Source: Roseburia_D yibonii
GTDB taxonomy: Bacteria > Bacillota > Clostridia > Lachnospirales > Lachnospiraceae
Assembly: GCF_014297335.1 (NCBI RefSeq)
Contig: NZ_JACOQH010000010.1
Location: 1-64,000, forward strand
DNA: 64,000 nucleotides
Direction of reading: 5' to 3'
In this document: one piece after another, positions 51,136 to 59,466 of the stretch
Layout of the letters: every line of letters starts with the position of its first letter
How positions within the stretch are numbered: position 1 is the stretch's first letter
Notes under the pieces: model-generated
The model's input: the letters and a program-made list of their open reading frames with translations, nothing else
Databases searched by the model: none
Told to the model about the DNA's origin: nothing
Program-made: the position numbers and the translations under genes

Positions 51136-52151
51136 GTTACATGGAAATCTCAAATTTAGAAAAATCTTTTGATAAAAATGAAGTATTAAAAAACATTTCG
51201 CTCACGATCGAACAGGGCGAATTTGTAAGCCTGCTCGGCCCGTCGGGATGCGGAAAGTCCACGCTTTTACGCTGTCTTTCCGGCCTGGAGACCATTGATG
51301 GCGGGACATTTCTTTTAGACGGTAAGGATGTTACGGAAACACCTGCCCAGACCAGAAACATCGGAATGGTCTTTCAGCAGTACTCTCTCTTCCCGAACAT
51401 GACCGTCTGGGACAATTTATCTTTTCCGCTCACGATCCAGAAAATTTCAAAATCCGAGCAGAAAGAACGGATCGAGGAGGTACTAAAGATTGTTGGTCTG
51501 ACCGATAAGAAAAAGGCATATCCCGGAAATCTCTCCGGCGGCCAGCAGCAGCGTGTCGCCCTCGCGAGAGCGATCGTATCCCGCCCGAAGGTCCTGCTTT
51601 TGGACGAACCGTTAAGCGCGATCGATGCCAGACTCCGCAAAAATCTGCAGATAGAGATAAGACGCATCCAACAGGAATTAAACATCACTACCATCTTTGT
51701 CACGCATGATCAGGACGAAGCGATGCTCATGTCGGATCGCATCTGCCTTTTAAACGAGGGAAAGATCGAGCAGGTCAGCACTCCGATCGAACTTTACACC
51801 AAACCGAAGACCCGGTTCGCGGCGAGCTTTATCGGACATTATAATGTCCTTTCCCCGGATGAATTTTTACAGGCGTTCCATACCGCGCCGACGGACAACA
51901 AAATGACTGCGATCCGCCCGGAAACGATCCAGATCTCAACCGAGAAGCCGGAAGAAAACGACCTCACACATACTCTGCACGGAAGGATCATAAACAACCG
52001 CTCCGTCGGAAACACGCTGCATTACCACATTGATGTAAACGGCATCACGTTTAAAGTGGACACGCTGTTCCGCAGTTTTGCTCTATACAAAAATGACCAG
52101 GACGTATGGCTTTCCTTGGAAAAGCGCAACTGTCTGGCTCTTGAAGATTAA
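51132..52151 (+). CDS. ABC transporter ATPase (PotA/FbpC/PhnT type)
   Basis: 339 residues. Walker A GPSGCGKSTLL, Q-loop FQQYSLFPNM, signature LSGGQQQRVALARA, Walker B LLLDEPLSAID, H-loop FVTHDQ, plus a C-terminal TOBE-like domain (about 255-339). Unlike the galactan importer, this locus carries its own ATPase. 14 nt separate it from the PHP gene. Confidence 0.95.
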   Translation: MSYMEISNLEKSFDKNEVLKNISLTIEQGEFVSLLGPSGCGKSTLLRCLSGLETIDGGTFLLDGKDVTETPAQTRNIGMVFQQYSLFPNMTVWDNLSFPLTIQKISKSEQKERIEEVLKIVGLTDKKKAYPGNLSGGQQQRVALARAIVSRPKVLLLDEPLSAIDARLRKNLQIEIRRIQQELNITTIFVTHDQDEAMLMSDRICLLNEGKIEQVSTPIELYTKPKTRFAASFIGHYNVLSPDEFLQAFHTAPTDNKMTAIRPETIQISTEKPEENDLTHTLHGRIINNRSVGNTLHYHIDVNGITFKVDTLFRSFALYKNDQDVWLSLEKRNCLALED

Positions 52152-52165
52152 GGAGGAATATCTAC

Positions 52166-53239
52166 ATGAAACCTGCAACAAAAATGTTTTCCGAAACCGG
52201 CTCCTGGTACAAGGGAAATCTGCACTCTCACACGACCAATTCCGACGGACGTCTGACACCGGAGCAGTCCGCCGCGTATTACAGAGAACACGGCTATTCC
52301 TTTCTCTGCTTTTCCGAGCACGACTACTATACGGATCTCCGCACAAAGTTAGACCGCGATGATTTCATCACGCTTCCGGGACTGGAAGCGAGTACCTACC
52401 TGATCTCATCCGAAAATCTTTCCGATCTCTTAGATCCTGAAACCCAAAAGCGGGGCTACTGTGACATGACGTTTAAAGAACTCATGGAACTCCGCACCAA
52501 AGGAGTCGGCGTCCGGGTCAAAAAAGCCCACCACATCCATGGCATTTTGGGAACCAGACAGATGCAAAAAGATGCCGGAACCAATGTTTTTACCTCTGAC
52601 CAGCTTTATCCGATCCGTATCTATTTTGACCACTGGGACGGGGAAACGGCCGCACAGACCTTATCCGACAACTTAAAGAAAAAGGGCTGCTTCACTACCT
52701 ACAACCATCCGATCTGGTCGCGTGTGGATATTGACGAGGTGAAAGATCTCCAGGGGATCTGGGCGATCGAATGCTACAATTATGACACGGTCAATGAATG
52801 CGCGGAAGGCGAAGACACCGTCTTCTTTGACACCATGCTCCGCCATGGAAATGAAATTTCCTGCTTTGCCTCCGACGACAACCACAACGGCGGTACTTTC
52901 GGCGACAGCTTTGGCGGCTTTGTAATGGTAAAATCCGAGGAACTGGATCATGAGAGTATTGTAAAAAATCTTTTGAACGGAAATTATTATTCGTCGAGCG
53001 GTGCCGTCATCACGCAGTGGGGCATCCAAAACGGAGAAGTGTATGTAGACTGTGAAGACGCCGAGCGCGTCAATTTCATCTGCGGCGGCTGCATCGGAAG
53101 CAGCCGGACGGTCATGATGGAAAATCAGATCCCTCTGCGCCATGTATCCATCCCGCTGACCGGTCAGGAAGAATATGTGCGCATTGAAGTAAAAAACACG
53201 CTCGGACAGACCGCCTGGACCAATCCGATCGTGTTTTAA
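52166..53239 (+). CDS. PHP-domain metallohydrolase
   Basis: 357 residues, no signal peptide. PHP motifs: NLHSHTTNSDGRLTPEQ (first metal His pair and Asp), FSEHDYYTD, a Glu in PGLEAS, KAHHIHG, TYNHPIWS and FASDDNHNGG. The C-terminal beta region resembles those of CehA/McbA-type PHP hydrolases. PHP enzymes cleave phosphomono- or diesters. Last gene of the ABC operon, so it likely acts on the imported compound, perhaps a phosphodiester or phosphonate-related metabolite (inference). Confidence 0.88.
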   Translation: MKPATKMFSETGSWYKGNLHSHTTNSDGRLTPEQSAAYYREHGYSFLCFSEHDYYTDLRTKLDRDDFITLPGLEASTYLISSENLSDLLDPETQKRGYCDMTFKELMELRTKGVGVRVKKAHHIHGILGTRQMQKDAGTNVFTSDQLYPIRIYFDHWDGETAAQTLSDNLKKKGCFTTYNHPIWSRVDIDEVKDLQGIWAIECYNYDTVNECAEGEDTVFFDTMLRHGNEISCFASDDNHNGGTFGDSFGGFVMVKSEELDHESIVKNLLNGNYYSSSGAVITQWGIQNGEVYVDCEDAERVNFICGGCIGSSRTVMMENQIPLRHVSIPLTGQEEYVRIEVKNTLGQTAWTNPIVF

Positions 53240-53246
53240 CCTGTTT

Positions 53247-53948
53247 TTAAGCCACACGCCTGTGTCTTTTCCTGACGCAAATAAACGCCGCCGCCACGAT
53301 GACAACCACGCATCCGACCTGATTTTGGGAAATCACGGCATCCTTGTGTACATCCCGCAAAAAATCTGTCAGAAATTTTGCCACACTACAGAGGATGATC
53401 ATCTGCGCGGCGCCGATCTTATTTTTGCATCGGAAAAACAAAAAAAACAGTAGCAGAAATACGACCGTCTCGATCAGCTGCACCGGAATGGAATCCGCCT
53501 GAACGATCTGCCCATTCCGCAGGTATCTGACCGCAAACGGTCCCGTATAGGGGAGACCTCCACAGCATCCGCCAAACAGACAGCCAAGCTTTGCTATGCT
53601 GTATATGAGCGGTAATGCCGTAATGCAGGTCTCCGTTATCTCTGTTCTTTTTTCCTTAAAGATCACATTATTTAACCAAACCCCAAGAAGCATTCCTACG
53701 GCTCCGCCAAGGCTGGTAAATCCTGCCTCGCGCGGAGTTTTTTGCTGCATCACCGACGCAAGAAAATTCCCGCATATCAGAATGGAAATCAGCTCCAAAA
53801 ACAGGATATACATGATGTATTCCGTCTTTATCCCGCTGCGCTTTATGCGGACCGCAATGTAAACCAGTCCGATCAGCACCGAACCGAAAAGACAGATCGC
53901 GTAGGGCGCAATGACCCAGCGGTCAAAGTACGATAAGTCGATTGTCAT
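53247..53948 (-). CDS. Lgt-family membrane protein
   Basis: 233 residues from the ATG at 53948, which has AGGTGG five nt upstream; a GTG at 53957 is possible. About six or seven membrane segments. The central LGCLFGGCCGG and nearby Gly/Asn/Arg pattern match the prolipoprotein diacylglyceryl transferase family, here with the Cys-rich variant often found in Firmicutes paralogues. The C-terminal third Arg region is FLTDFLRDVHKD. It may be a second Lgt rather than the housekeeping one. It follows a small membrane protein gene by 9 nt and converges on the PHP gene. Confidence 0.78.
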   Translation of the reverse strand: MTIDLSYFDRWVIAPYAICLFGSVLIGLVYIAVRIKRSGIKTEYIMYILFLELISILICGNFLASVMQQKTPREAGFTSLGGAVGMLLGVWLNNVIFKEKRTEITETCITALPLIYSIAKLGCLFGGCCGGLPYTGPFAVRYLRNGQIVQADSIPVQLIETVVFLLLFFLFFRCKNKIGAAQMIILCSVAKFLTDFLRDVHKDAVISQNQVGCVVVIVAAAFICVRKRHRRVA

Positions 53949-53957
53949 TTCCGCCAC

Positions 53958-54431
53958 CTAATGTAAGATGCATCCCAAAAGATATCCGATCTCTCCGCAG
54001 CCCCGTATTCCATAAATACAGCTGTTTATCATCACGCCACACGCTATGACTGCCACAATGACCCCTACTACAATCAGGATGATCTGCACAATATAGATCC
54101 ACATGATCACTTTTCCAAACGTACTGTCCGGATAATTCACGCGCACCACGATCATAAGCGCCATCGCCACCACAAAGCAGATAAAACGTATCCCTTCTAA
54201 CAGCACCACGACACCGTTGATCCATGCTCCCTGGCTGTTGACCAGATCAACAAACGGTTGAAATATGCGGATATCTGCGATCATTACATATATGATCGAA
54301 AACAGCATCGACAGCACCGTTGGTCCGTAACACAAAACGAGGCTTAAAATACACAGCTCGTTTGCCTTCTTTTTATCCTGCGGTGTCATTATTTTTTTAC
54401 TTTGATTCGGCATTCCATTATATGGTTCCAT
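53958..54431 (-). CDS. Small membrane protein, unknown function
   Basis: 157 residues. A polar N-terminus (NQSKKIMTPQDKKKANE) is followed by four membrane segments (about 27-50, 65-88, 90-105 and 110-135) and a Cys/Gly-rich end (SCIYGIRGCGEIGYLLGC). GAGGAG before the ATG is good. I do not recognise a family. It precedes the Lgt-like gene and the two probably share a transcript; a TATAAT at 54476-54481 (minus) may serve both. Confidence 0.65.
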   Translation of the reverse strand: MEPYNGMPNQSKKIMTPQDKKKANELCILSLVLCYGPTVLSMLFSIIYVMIADIRIFQPFVDLVNSQGAWINGVVVLLEGIRFICFVVAMALMIVVRVNYPDSTFGKVIMWIYIVQIILIVVGVIVAVIACGVMINSCIYGIRGCGEIGYLLGCILH

Positions 54432-54583
54432 AACAACTCCTCTCTCCCCTGATTCTTACAAATTTTTCTATTCTTATTATAAAGAAACCTTACTTCCGCG
54501 TCTACCCCCATTCTGCACGCGCGCATTTTGTTCTGATTAATTGTCTTCAAATGGCGTTCCTGCCATTTTCCTCGTTGCTAGTA

Positions 54584-54631
54584 CAAAAAAAAGGATATCT
54601 GCGTGTCCTTTGCGGATCATGCAGATATCCT
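54584..54631 (-). terminator. Terminator after rpsR
   Basis: AGGATATCTGC pairs with GCAGATATCCT (621-631 with 592-602), with inner GGAT/GTCC-like pairing, then a run of T on the minus strand. It lies 20 nt past rpsR. Confidence 0.9.
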
Positions 54632-54650
54632 AAAAAATTCAAGCTCTGAA

Positions 54651-54914
54651 TTAATCTGTTACATACGGCATTAAAGCGATATGACGTGCTCTCTTGATTG
54701 CTACAGTAAGAGCTCTCTGATGCTTTGCACAGTTTCCTGTGATTCTTCTCGGAAGGATCTTTCCTCTCTCAGAGATGTATCTCTTTAACTTATTCACATC
54801 TTTGTAATCGATTGTGTTGTCTTTTCCACAGAATACGCAGACTTTCTTTCTTCTGTGCATTCCGCCTCTTCTTCTCATTGGCGCATCGCCTCTGTCTGAT
54901 TTATTAAAAGCCAT
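54651..54914 (-). CDS. rpsR: 30S ribosomal protein S18
   Basis: 87 residues. S18 core KVCVFCGKDNTIDYKDVNKL, RYISERGKILPRRITGNC and QRALTVAIKRARHIALMPY. The CVFC and GNC cysteines are typical of the zinc-containing (C+) paralogue. Last gene of rpsF-ssb-rpsR. Confidence 0.97.
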   Translation of the reverse strand: MAFNKSDRGDAPMRRRGGMHRRKKVCVFCGKDNTIDYKDVNKLKRYISERGKILPRRITGNCAKHQRALTVAIKRARHIALMPYVTD

Positions 54915-54936
54915 GACTATTACCTCCTAATTAGAT

Positions 54937-55380
54937 TTAGTTAAATGGTAACTCTTCATCTATTCCATCCGGAATATTCATGAAGCCATCTCCAGCCGCC
55001 GCGCTCGGTGACGGACGGTTATCTGCAGGTGCGTATCCGGCATTTTCATTGCTTGCCGCCTTGCTTTCTGCAAATTCCTGTTCTTCTACGACTACATCTG
55101 TCGTATAGACTTTCTGTCCCTCACGGTTCGTATAAGAGCCGGTCTGGATTCTTCCCGTAATAAGGACTTTCGTTCCCTTACGGAAATATTTTTCTGCAAA
55201 TTCTCCCTGACGTCCAAATGCCACACAGCCGATAAAATCTGCTGTCTGACCGTCTCCGTCACGTCGGAATCTTCTATCTACTGCGATTGTATATCGCGCA
55301 ATTGCTGTTGCCTGTTCACCCTGGGAATAACGTACCTCAGGATCTCTGGTCAAACGTCCCATCAGTATTACTTTATTCAT
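54937..55380 (-). CDS. ssb: Single-stranded DNA-binding protein
   Basis: 147 residues. OB fold with MNKVILMGRLTRDPEVRYS, RYTIAVDRRF, FIGCVAFGRQGEFAEKYFRKG and the TTDVVVEEQEF strand, a Gly/Ala/Pro/Ser linker, and the C-terminal acidic tip IDEELPFN that recruits partner proteins. It sits between rpsF and rpsR as in most Firmicutes. Confidence 0.97.
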   Translation of the reverse strand: MNKVILMGRLTRDPEVRYSQGEQATAIARYTIAVDRRFRRDGDGQTADFIGCVAFGRQGEFAEKYFRKGTKVLITGRIQTGSYTNREGQKVYTTDVVVEEQEFAESKAASNENAGYAPADNRPSPSAAAGDGFMNIPDGIDEELPFN

Positions 55381-55401
55381 ACCGCGATCTCCTTCTTTTG
55401 C

Positions 55402-55692
55402 TTATGCCTCTTCCTGTCTAACGCATAAGAAACGAAGAACGTTGTCCATGATACGGACATTCTGTTCAATCTCTGCCGGAACACCTGGTTCTGCATCGAA
55501 AGCGATGAAGTAGTAGAATGCTTCACTCATTTTCTGAATGTCATAAGCAAGTTTCTTCTTGCCCCATTCATCTACATTTGTGATCGTACCACCACAACGG
55601 GTAATGTACTCTTTTGCCTTCTCAACCGTAGCTGTTCTGGCGTCATCTTCGATCTTTGCATTAACAACAAGTGCTAACTCGTATTTGTTCAT
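55402..55692 (-). CDS. rpsF: 30S ribosomal protein S6
   Basis: 96 residues from the ATG at 55692, chosen for AGGAGGT and the family start MNKYELALVV; an ATG at 55725 lacks both. S6 binds S18 next to 16S helix 22-23. The leader holds a CCCC/GGGG hairpin (about 55717-55734), which could be an S6:S18 autoregulatory element, but the diagnostic motif was not confirmed. Confidence 0.96.
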   Translation of the reverse strand: MNKYELALVVNAKIEDDARTATVEKAKEYITRCGGTITNVDEWGKKKLAYDIQKMSEAFYYFIAFDAEPGVPAEIEQNVRIMDNVLRFLCVRQEEA

Positions 55693-55765
55693 GCTGTTAC
55701 CTCCTTTTGGTCTCTGGCCCCTCAACCTGTGGGGAGCAAGGAATTTATTAGTATCACGAGGTTAT

Positions 55766-55794
55766 ATGATAACATACCAGCCTGCTGCTTTCAA
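55766..55794 (-). promoter_or_regulatory. rpsF-ssb-rpsR promoter
   Basis: Minus-strand TTGAAA (55789-55794), 17-nt spacer, TATCAT (55766-55771), with a leader of about 65 nt. Confidence 0.7.
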
Positions 55795-55833
55795 GCATTT
55801 TCTCTGTTTTTTTATACTTTTTATCGTTTTTTC

Positions 55834-56037
55834 TTATTTTTCTTCTCCGGCATGCCGCAGTTCCCTGGTATTCTTCTCCACAAGCTTGCGCGGCACCATG
55901 ATCTGATGTCCGCAGCCCATGCATTTCAGCCTGAAATCCGCTCCGACACGCAAAATCTCCCACTCGCTGCTGCCGCAGGGATGCTGCTTCTTCAAACGCA
56001 CAATATCTCCAACTTCATAAATCCGTCGTTCTTCCAT
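55834..56037 (-). CDS. DUF951 family protein
   Basis: 67 residues matching DUF951: YEVGDIVRLKKQHPCGSSEWEILRVGADF, then KCMGCGHQIMVPRKLVEK. A small SH3-like basic fold with a CxxC pair, universally small in Firmicutes, with role unknown (possibly nucleic-acid binding). It starts 5 nt after the sirtuin gene, so the two are an operon. Confidence 0.9.
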   Translation of the reverse strand: MEERRIYEVGDIVRLKKQHPCGSSEWEILRVGADFRLKCMGCGHQIMVPRKLVEKNTRELRHAGEEK

Positions 56038-56042
56038 ATTTC

Positions 56043-56765
56043 CTACACCTCTATCTTTGAAAAGATCTCGCCGATACTACCCTGCACCAGAAGATCCGCT
56101 CTCGCATCCATCGGTGTCGCAGACTTATTGACCAGCACCAGCTTATTTCCGCGGTAATAATCAATAAGCCCTGCCGCCGGGTATACCGCAAGTGATGTGC
56201 CGCCGATGATGAGCACATCCGCTTCACTGATGTAGCGCACCGCGTCCTCAAGCGTCTTCTGGTCAAGCCCCTCTTCGTACAAAACGACATCCGGCTTGAT
56301 CTGTCCGCCGCAGGCGTCACAGGTCGGGATCCCGGTGGAGTTTAAAATATATCGGGCATCAAAAAGCTTTCCGCAATGTCTGCAATAATTGCGGTGTACA
56401 CTTCCGTGCAATTCGAGCACCACTTTACTTCCCGCCGCCTGATGCAGTCCGTCGATATTCTGCGTTATGATCGCCTTTAATTTTCCAGCCTGTTCAAGTT
56501 CCGCCAGTTTCTTATGCGCCGCGTTCGGTTTTGCGGTAAGGCAGAGCATTTTATCCCGGTAAAAACGGTAAAACTCCTCTGTTTTACTCATGTAAAAACT
56601 GTGGCTTAAGATCGTCTCAGGCGGATAGTCATATTTCTGATGATACAGCCCGTCCACACTGCGGAAATCCGGTATCCCGCTCTCGGTTGACACGCCTGCT
56701 CCCCCAAAGAAAACAATATTATCACTGTCTGTTATGATCTTTTGTAACTGTTCGATTTCTCCCAT
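56043..56765 (-). CDS. NAD-dependent protein deacetylase (sirtuin)
   Basis: 240 residues from the ATG at 56765 with AAAGGAG before it; an in-frame ATG at 56840 adds unlikely residues. Sirtuin motifs: FFGGAGVSTESGIPDFRS, TQNIDGLH, catalytic His in LELHGSVH, zinc Cys CRHC and CDAC, and IIGGTSLAVYPA. It removes acetyl groups from lysines, for example acetyl-CoA synthetase. The Arg/Tyr desuccinylase pair was not evident. Confidence 0.94.
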   Translation of the reverse strand: MGEIEQLQKIITDSDNIVFFGGAGVSTESGIPDFRSVDGLYHQKYDYPPETILSHSFYMSKTEEFYRFYRDKMLCLTAKPNAAHKKLAELEQAGKLKAIITQNIDGLHQAAGSKVVLELHGSVHRNYCRHCGKLFDARYILNSTGIPTCDACGGQIKPDVVLYEEGLDQKTLEDAVRYISEADVLIIGGTSLAVYPAAGLIDYYRGNKLVLVNKSATPMDARADLLVQGSIGEIFSKIEV

Positions 56766-56912
56766 AGAATCGCTCCTTTCACTCTTAAAACAATCATAGC
56801 ATATTTTTCGCCCGGCTGATCTTTTATTTTCATATAACATACATTCTCCTAAAATTTCATTTTAGGGCGGAAACTCAAGAACAATACATAGATAGCACCG
56901 CGTTTATTTTTG

Positions 56913-56921
56913 TGCTAGAAT
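56913..56921 (+). promoter_or_regulatory. Extended -10 promoter of HExxH membrane protein gene
   Basis: TGCTAGAAT (extended -10; TAGAAT 56916-56921), with no convincing -35. It lies 35 nt before the ATG. Confidence 0.5.
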
Positions 56922-56955
56922 GAAAATACGTGTCAAACGGAATGTGGAGGTAACA

Positions 56956-57594
56956 ATGGCTGGAAAAGTTATTAAAAACGGTCTTCGATGGCTGGTCATA
57001 TGTATTATAGTCTTTTTAATATCAATCTTTTTACATGAATGTGGTCATGGACTTGCCAATCATCTGCGCGGTATTTCATGCAGTACTGGATTTAACCGGG
57101 TAGGAGATATTTATAAATACCCAAAAGATGTGGATTTTCGCGCAACGTACCGCAATGCATCCGAGAGTCTTTTGGACTTTGGAGTGCCGATAACACTTTT
57201 ACTTGCATCAGCAGGAACATTCTGTGCATGCAGATTGCATGGATGGAGTCAAAAAATCAGTTGGCCGATTGCAGTTACAAACAGCATGCTGCGTCTGATT
57301 CCATGCATATATGTGCTTTTTGTTCCATTATTTACAGGGAACGTATGGAAAGAAGACGAATATGAAACCGGGCAGTATCTGGCACAGCTGGTCGGATGCT
57401 CTGCATTGGCCTATTTGCCAGCGTTTGTTTCTGTTCTGATTTCCATAGTCTGTCTGTTTTTCCTTTTGCATAAGGGAAAGCAAAAAATGTCCCGTTGGAT
57501 GATTGCAGGATATGCTCTGGTCACACTGCTTGGCTATGATCTCTCACTCTATATCGCCAACTGGTTGGATGATTTCATCCGGATCAACTGGTAA
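56956..57594 (+). CDS. Small HExxH membrane metallopeptidase-like protein
   Basis: 212 residues from the ATG at 56956 (GGAGGTAACA before it). The first membrane segment ends directly in LHECGHGLANHLRG, an HExxH zinc motif placed as in M50 site-2 proteases. Four or five further membrane segments follow (about 75-90, 100-125, 155-175 and 185-205), and NWLDD near the end could hold the third ligand. There is no PDZ domain. It may cut a membrane or signal protein; an inactive or non-protease role cannot be excluded. Single gene, plus strand, convergent with the next. Confidence 0.6.
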   Translation: MAGKVIKNGLRWLVICIIVFLISIFLHECGHGLANHLRGISCSTGFNRVGDIYKYPKDVDFRATYRNASESLLDFGVPITLLLASAGTFCACRLHGWSQKISWPIAVTNSMLRLIPCIYVLFVPLFTGNVWKEDEYETGQYLAQLVGCSALAYLPAFVSVLISIVCLFFLLHKGKQKMSRWMIAGYALVTLLGYDLSLYIANWLDDFIRINW

Positions 57595-57600
57595 TGAGCA

Positions 57601-58560
57601 TTATTTCGCGCAGGTTGTCTTTTCCTTTTTCCCCGTATAATCAAAGCGTCCGTCATTCTTTTCTTCCAATGCTTTTATCATATGGTAGGTGTACTCGTTA
57701 TACGGCGTCGGTATCCCCAGTTCTTTTCCCATTTTTATCAATGCGCCTGAAAACATGTCGATTTCCGTATGCCGCCCCGCATCAATATCCTGAAGTGTCG
57801 AGTAGCGTGCCGATGGCGGAACCGCGCTTCCGTGTACGGATGACCCGGCTGCCTTATTCATATCAATTCCCTTTGCCACCGCAACCGCTTCTAACTCCTG
57901 TCTTAAGCCGTCACTGATTGCCTTCATATGTACGCTGTCCTGATAACAGCCTACGCCCGCGCCTAAGATCGCCTGTGGCAGATTGTTGCAGACATTGAGC
58001 CGGAATTTGCTCCATATCTCTTCCCTTATGTGCTCCGTGTGACGGAAATGAATCCCGGTATCCGCAAAAAGCTCTTCCACCGCACGCACGCGGTCACTGT
58101 CATAGGGCGCACTTAGTTCGCCGAAAACGATCCCTATCGTAGTATCCGGGTCAAAGCAGTAACCCTCACCCTCTTTGTGGGACGCCACTTTGATCAGCGA
58201 ATACAGCATATGGGAGCTGCCTGCCTTTTCCGCGATCAGTTCCTCGCTGTCCACTCCGTTCATAAGACTCATGATGACCGTATTCTCCCCTGTGACTTCC
58301 CGTATGCTCTCCAATGCCCCCGGCAGCGCTCCGTATTTTAACGCGACAACAAGCAGATCCACGCCATGCGCTTCCTTTGGTGTCCAAACTTGCGGACGAT
58401 AAGTAACACCGTTGATCCTGCATCCGTTCTGTTTCAGGCGTCCGGCGCGCTCTCCTTCCGCGACAACGCCTAACTTTAGATCGTTTTTCTCGGAAAGTCC
58501 CCAGATCACATAGGAACCAACCGCACCGGCTCCCAAAACCGCAACTGATCTTATCTTCAT
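57601..58560 (-). CDS. Ketopantoate reductase family protein (PanE/ApbA)
   Basis: 319 residues from the ATG at 58560 (AGGAGGA). Rossmann start VAVLGAGAVGSYVIWGL, then LLVVALKYGALP and MSLMNGVDSEELIAE, and C-terminal catalytic Lys in WSKFRLNVCNNLPQAIL. It would reduce 2-dehydropantoate with NADPH for CoA synthesis, but the family also holds other 2-oxoacid reductases and no pan genes are adjacent. Confidence 0.82.
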   Translation of the reverse strand: MKIRSVAVLGAGAVGSYVIWGLSEKNDLKLGVVAEGERAGRLKQNGCRINGVTYRPQVWTPKEAHGVDLLVVALKYGALPGALESIREVTGENTVIMSLMNGVDSEELIAEKAGSSHMLYSLIKVASHKEGEGYCFDPDTTIGIVFGELSAPYDSDRVRAVEELFADTGIHFRHTEHIREEIWSKFRLNVCNNLPQAILGAGVGCYQDSVHMKAISDGLRQELEAVAVAKGIDMNKAAGSSVHGSAVPPSARYSTLQDIDAGRHTEIDMFSGALIKMGKELGIPTPYNEYTYHMIKALEEKNDGRFDYTGKKEKTTCAK

Positions 58561-58661
58561 TTCTTTTCCTCCTGCTATGTTTTCATTCAATTTCTTTTCC
58601 CGTCACCATTACAAAAAAAACACCGCCGCAGACTCCAATGGTTCTGTAACGATGCTTTTAG

Positions 58662-58735
58662 TTGCGGGGACAGGATTTGAACCTGTGACCTTCGGGTTAT
58701 GAGCCCGACGAGCTTCCAGACTGCTCCACCCCGCG
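58662..58735 (-). tRNA. Initiator tRNA-fMet (CAT)
   Basis: 74 nt. CGCGGGG at the 5' end faces CCCCGCA at the 3' end, leaving the unpaired C1-A72 that marks initiator tRNAs. The anticodon arm TCGGGCTCATAACCCGA has anticodon CAT and the three G-C pairs typical of initiators. T-arm ACAGGTTCAAATCCTGT. CCA is not encoded. A T8 tract at 58613-58620 may mark termination. Confidence 0.97.
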
Positions 58736-58747
58736 TCAACATTGCTT

Positions 58748-58776
58748 ATTATAGCCCTTATGAAAGAGAATGTCAA
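58748..58776 (-). promoter_or_regulatory. tRNA-fMet promoter
   Basis: Perfect consensus on the minus strand: TTGACA (58771-58776), 17-nt spacer, TATAAT (58748-58753), 13 nt before the mature 5' end. Confidence 0.9.
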
Positions 58777-58836
58777 ATTTCTTTCGCTTTCTATATAGGA
58801 TATGCAGTAAAAAACCGCTTTATGACAACTTTTTTT

Positions 58837-59361
58837 CTAAAATTTTCCCGCAAGCCACACGGATGCCGCGATGCCGACTCCTGTTGCGAGCAGTGCTCCC
58901 GCAAGCGTATACCGGGTCTTCTTTATTTTTGCTGTCATAAAATATAATGACATCGTATAAAAAACATTTTCCGTTGCGCTCATCATTAAAGACGCCGCCC
59001 TGCCCAGATAAGAATCCGCTCCATACTCCTTGTAAATGTCGATCGTGAGTCCGTTTGCCGCCGAGGAGGAAAACATTTTTACCAGTGCAAGCGGCAGTAA
59101 CTCGGACGGGAAATGGATCAGGTCTGTAAAAACAGAAAGCTGCTCTGCCAGAAAGTCCAAAAAACCGGATGCGCGCAGGATACCGACCGCAACCATGAGC
59201 CCGATCAGTGTCGGCAGGATACCGATCACCGTCTTAAATCCCTCCGCCGCCCCCTTGATGAACTGGTCATAAATGTTCTGATGATTCAAAAGCCCCATTC
59301 CCACGATATAAAAAGTAAGCAGTGGGATGATCGCGTCCGACAAAAAAAGCAGCAGCTTCAT
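58837..59361 (-). CDS. Spore maturation protein B (nucleoside-recognition family)
   Basis: 174 residues, five membrane segments. SpmB marks: SDAIIPLLTFYIVGMGLL, KGAAEGFKTVIGILPTLIGLMVA, SSSAANGLTID, and MMSATENVFYTMSLYF. In spore formers SpmA and SpmB help dehydrate the spore core. No spmA is next to it, although the pair usually lie together. Confidence 0.9.
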   Translation of the reverse strand: MKLLLFLSDAIIPLLTFYIVGMGLLNHQNIYDQFIKGAAEGFKTVIGILPTLIGLMVAVGILRASGFLDFLAEQLSVFTDLIHFPSELLPLALVKMFSSSAANGLTIDIYKEYGADSYLGRAASLMMSATENVFYTMSLYFMTAKIKKTRYTLAGALLATGVGIAASVWLAGKF

Positions 59362-59466
59362 AGAAATTCACTCCTGATCCCTGTCATTTGTTACATTCTA
59401 TTCCACTGCCGCCGCTTCTTATGCATGACTTATGCCGAAATCCTCCACTGACATGCGTGCAGCCAT

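Noticed and set aside
471..54631. Several terminators share a GCAGAT/ATCTGC stem (471, 27484, 37967, 54598)
   Set aside because: Six shared bases in a few hairpins are weak evidence of a common element and may be coincidence.
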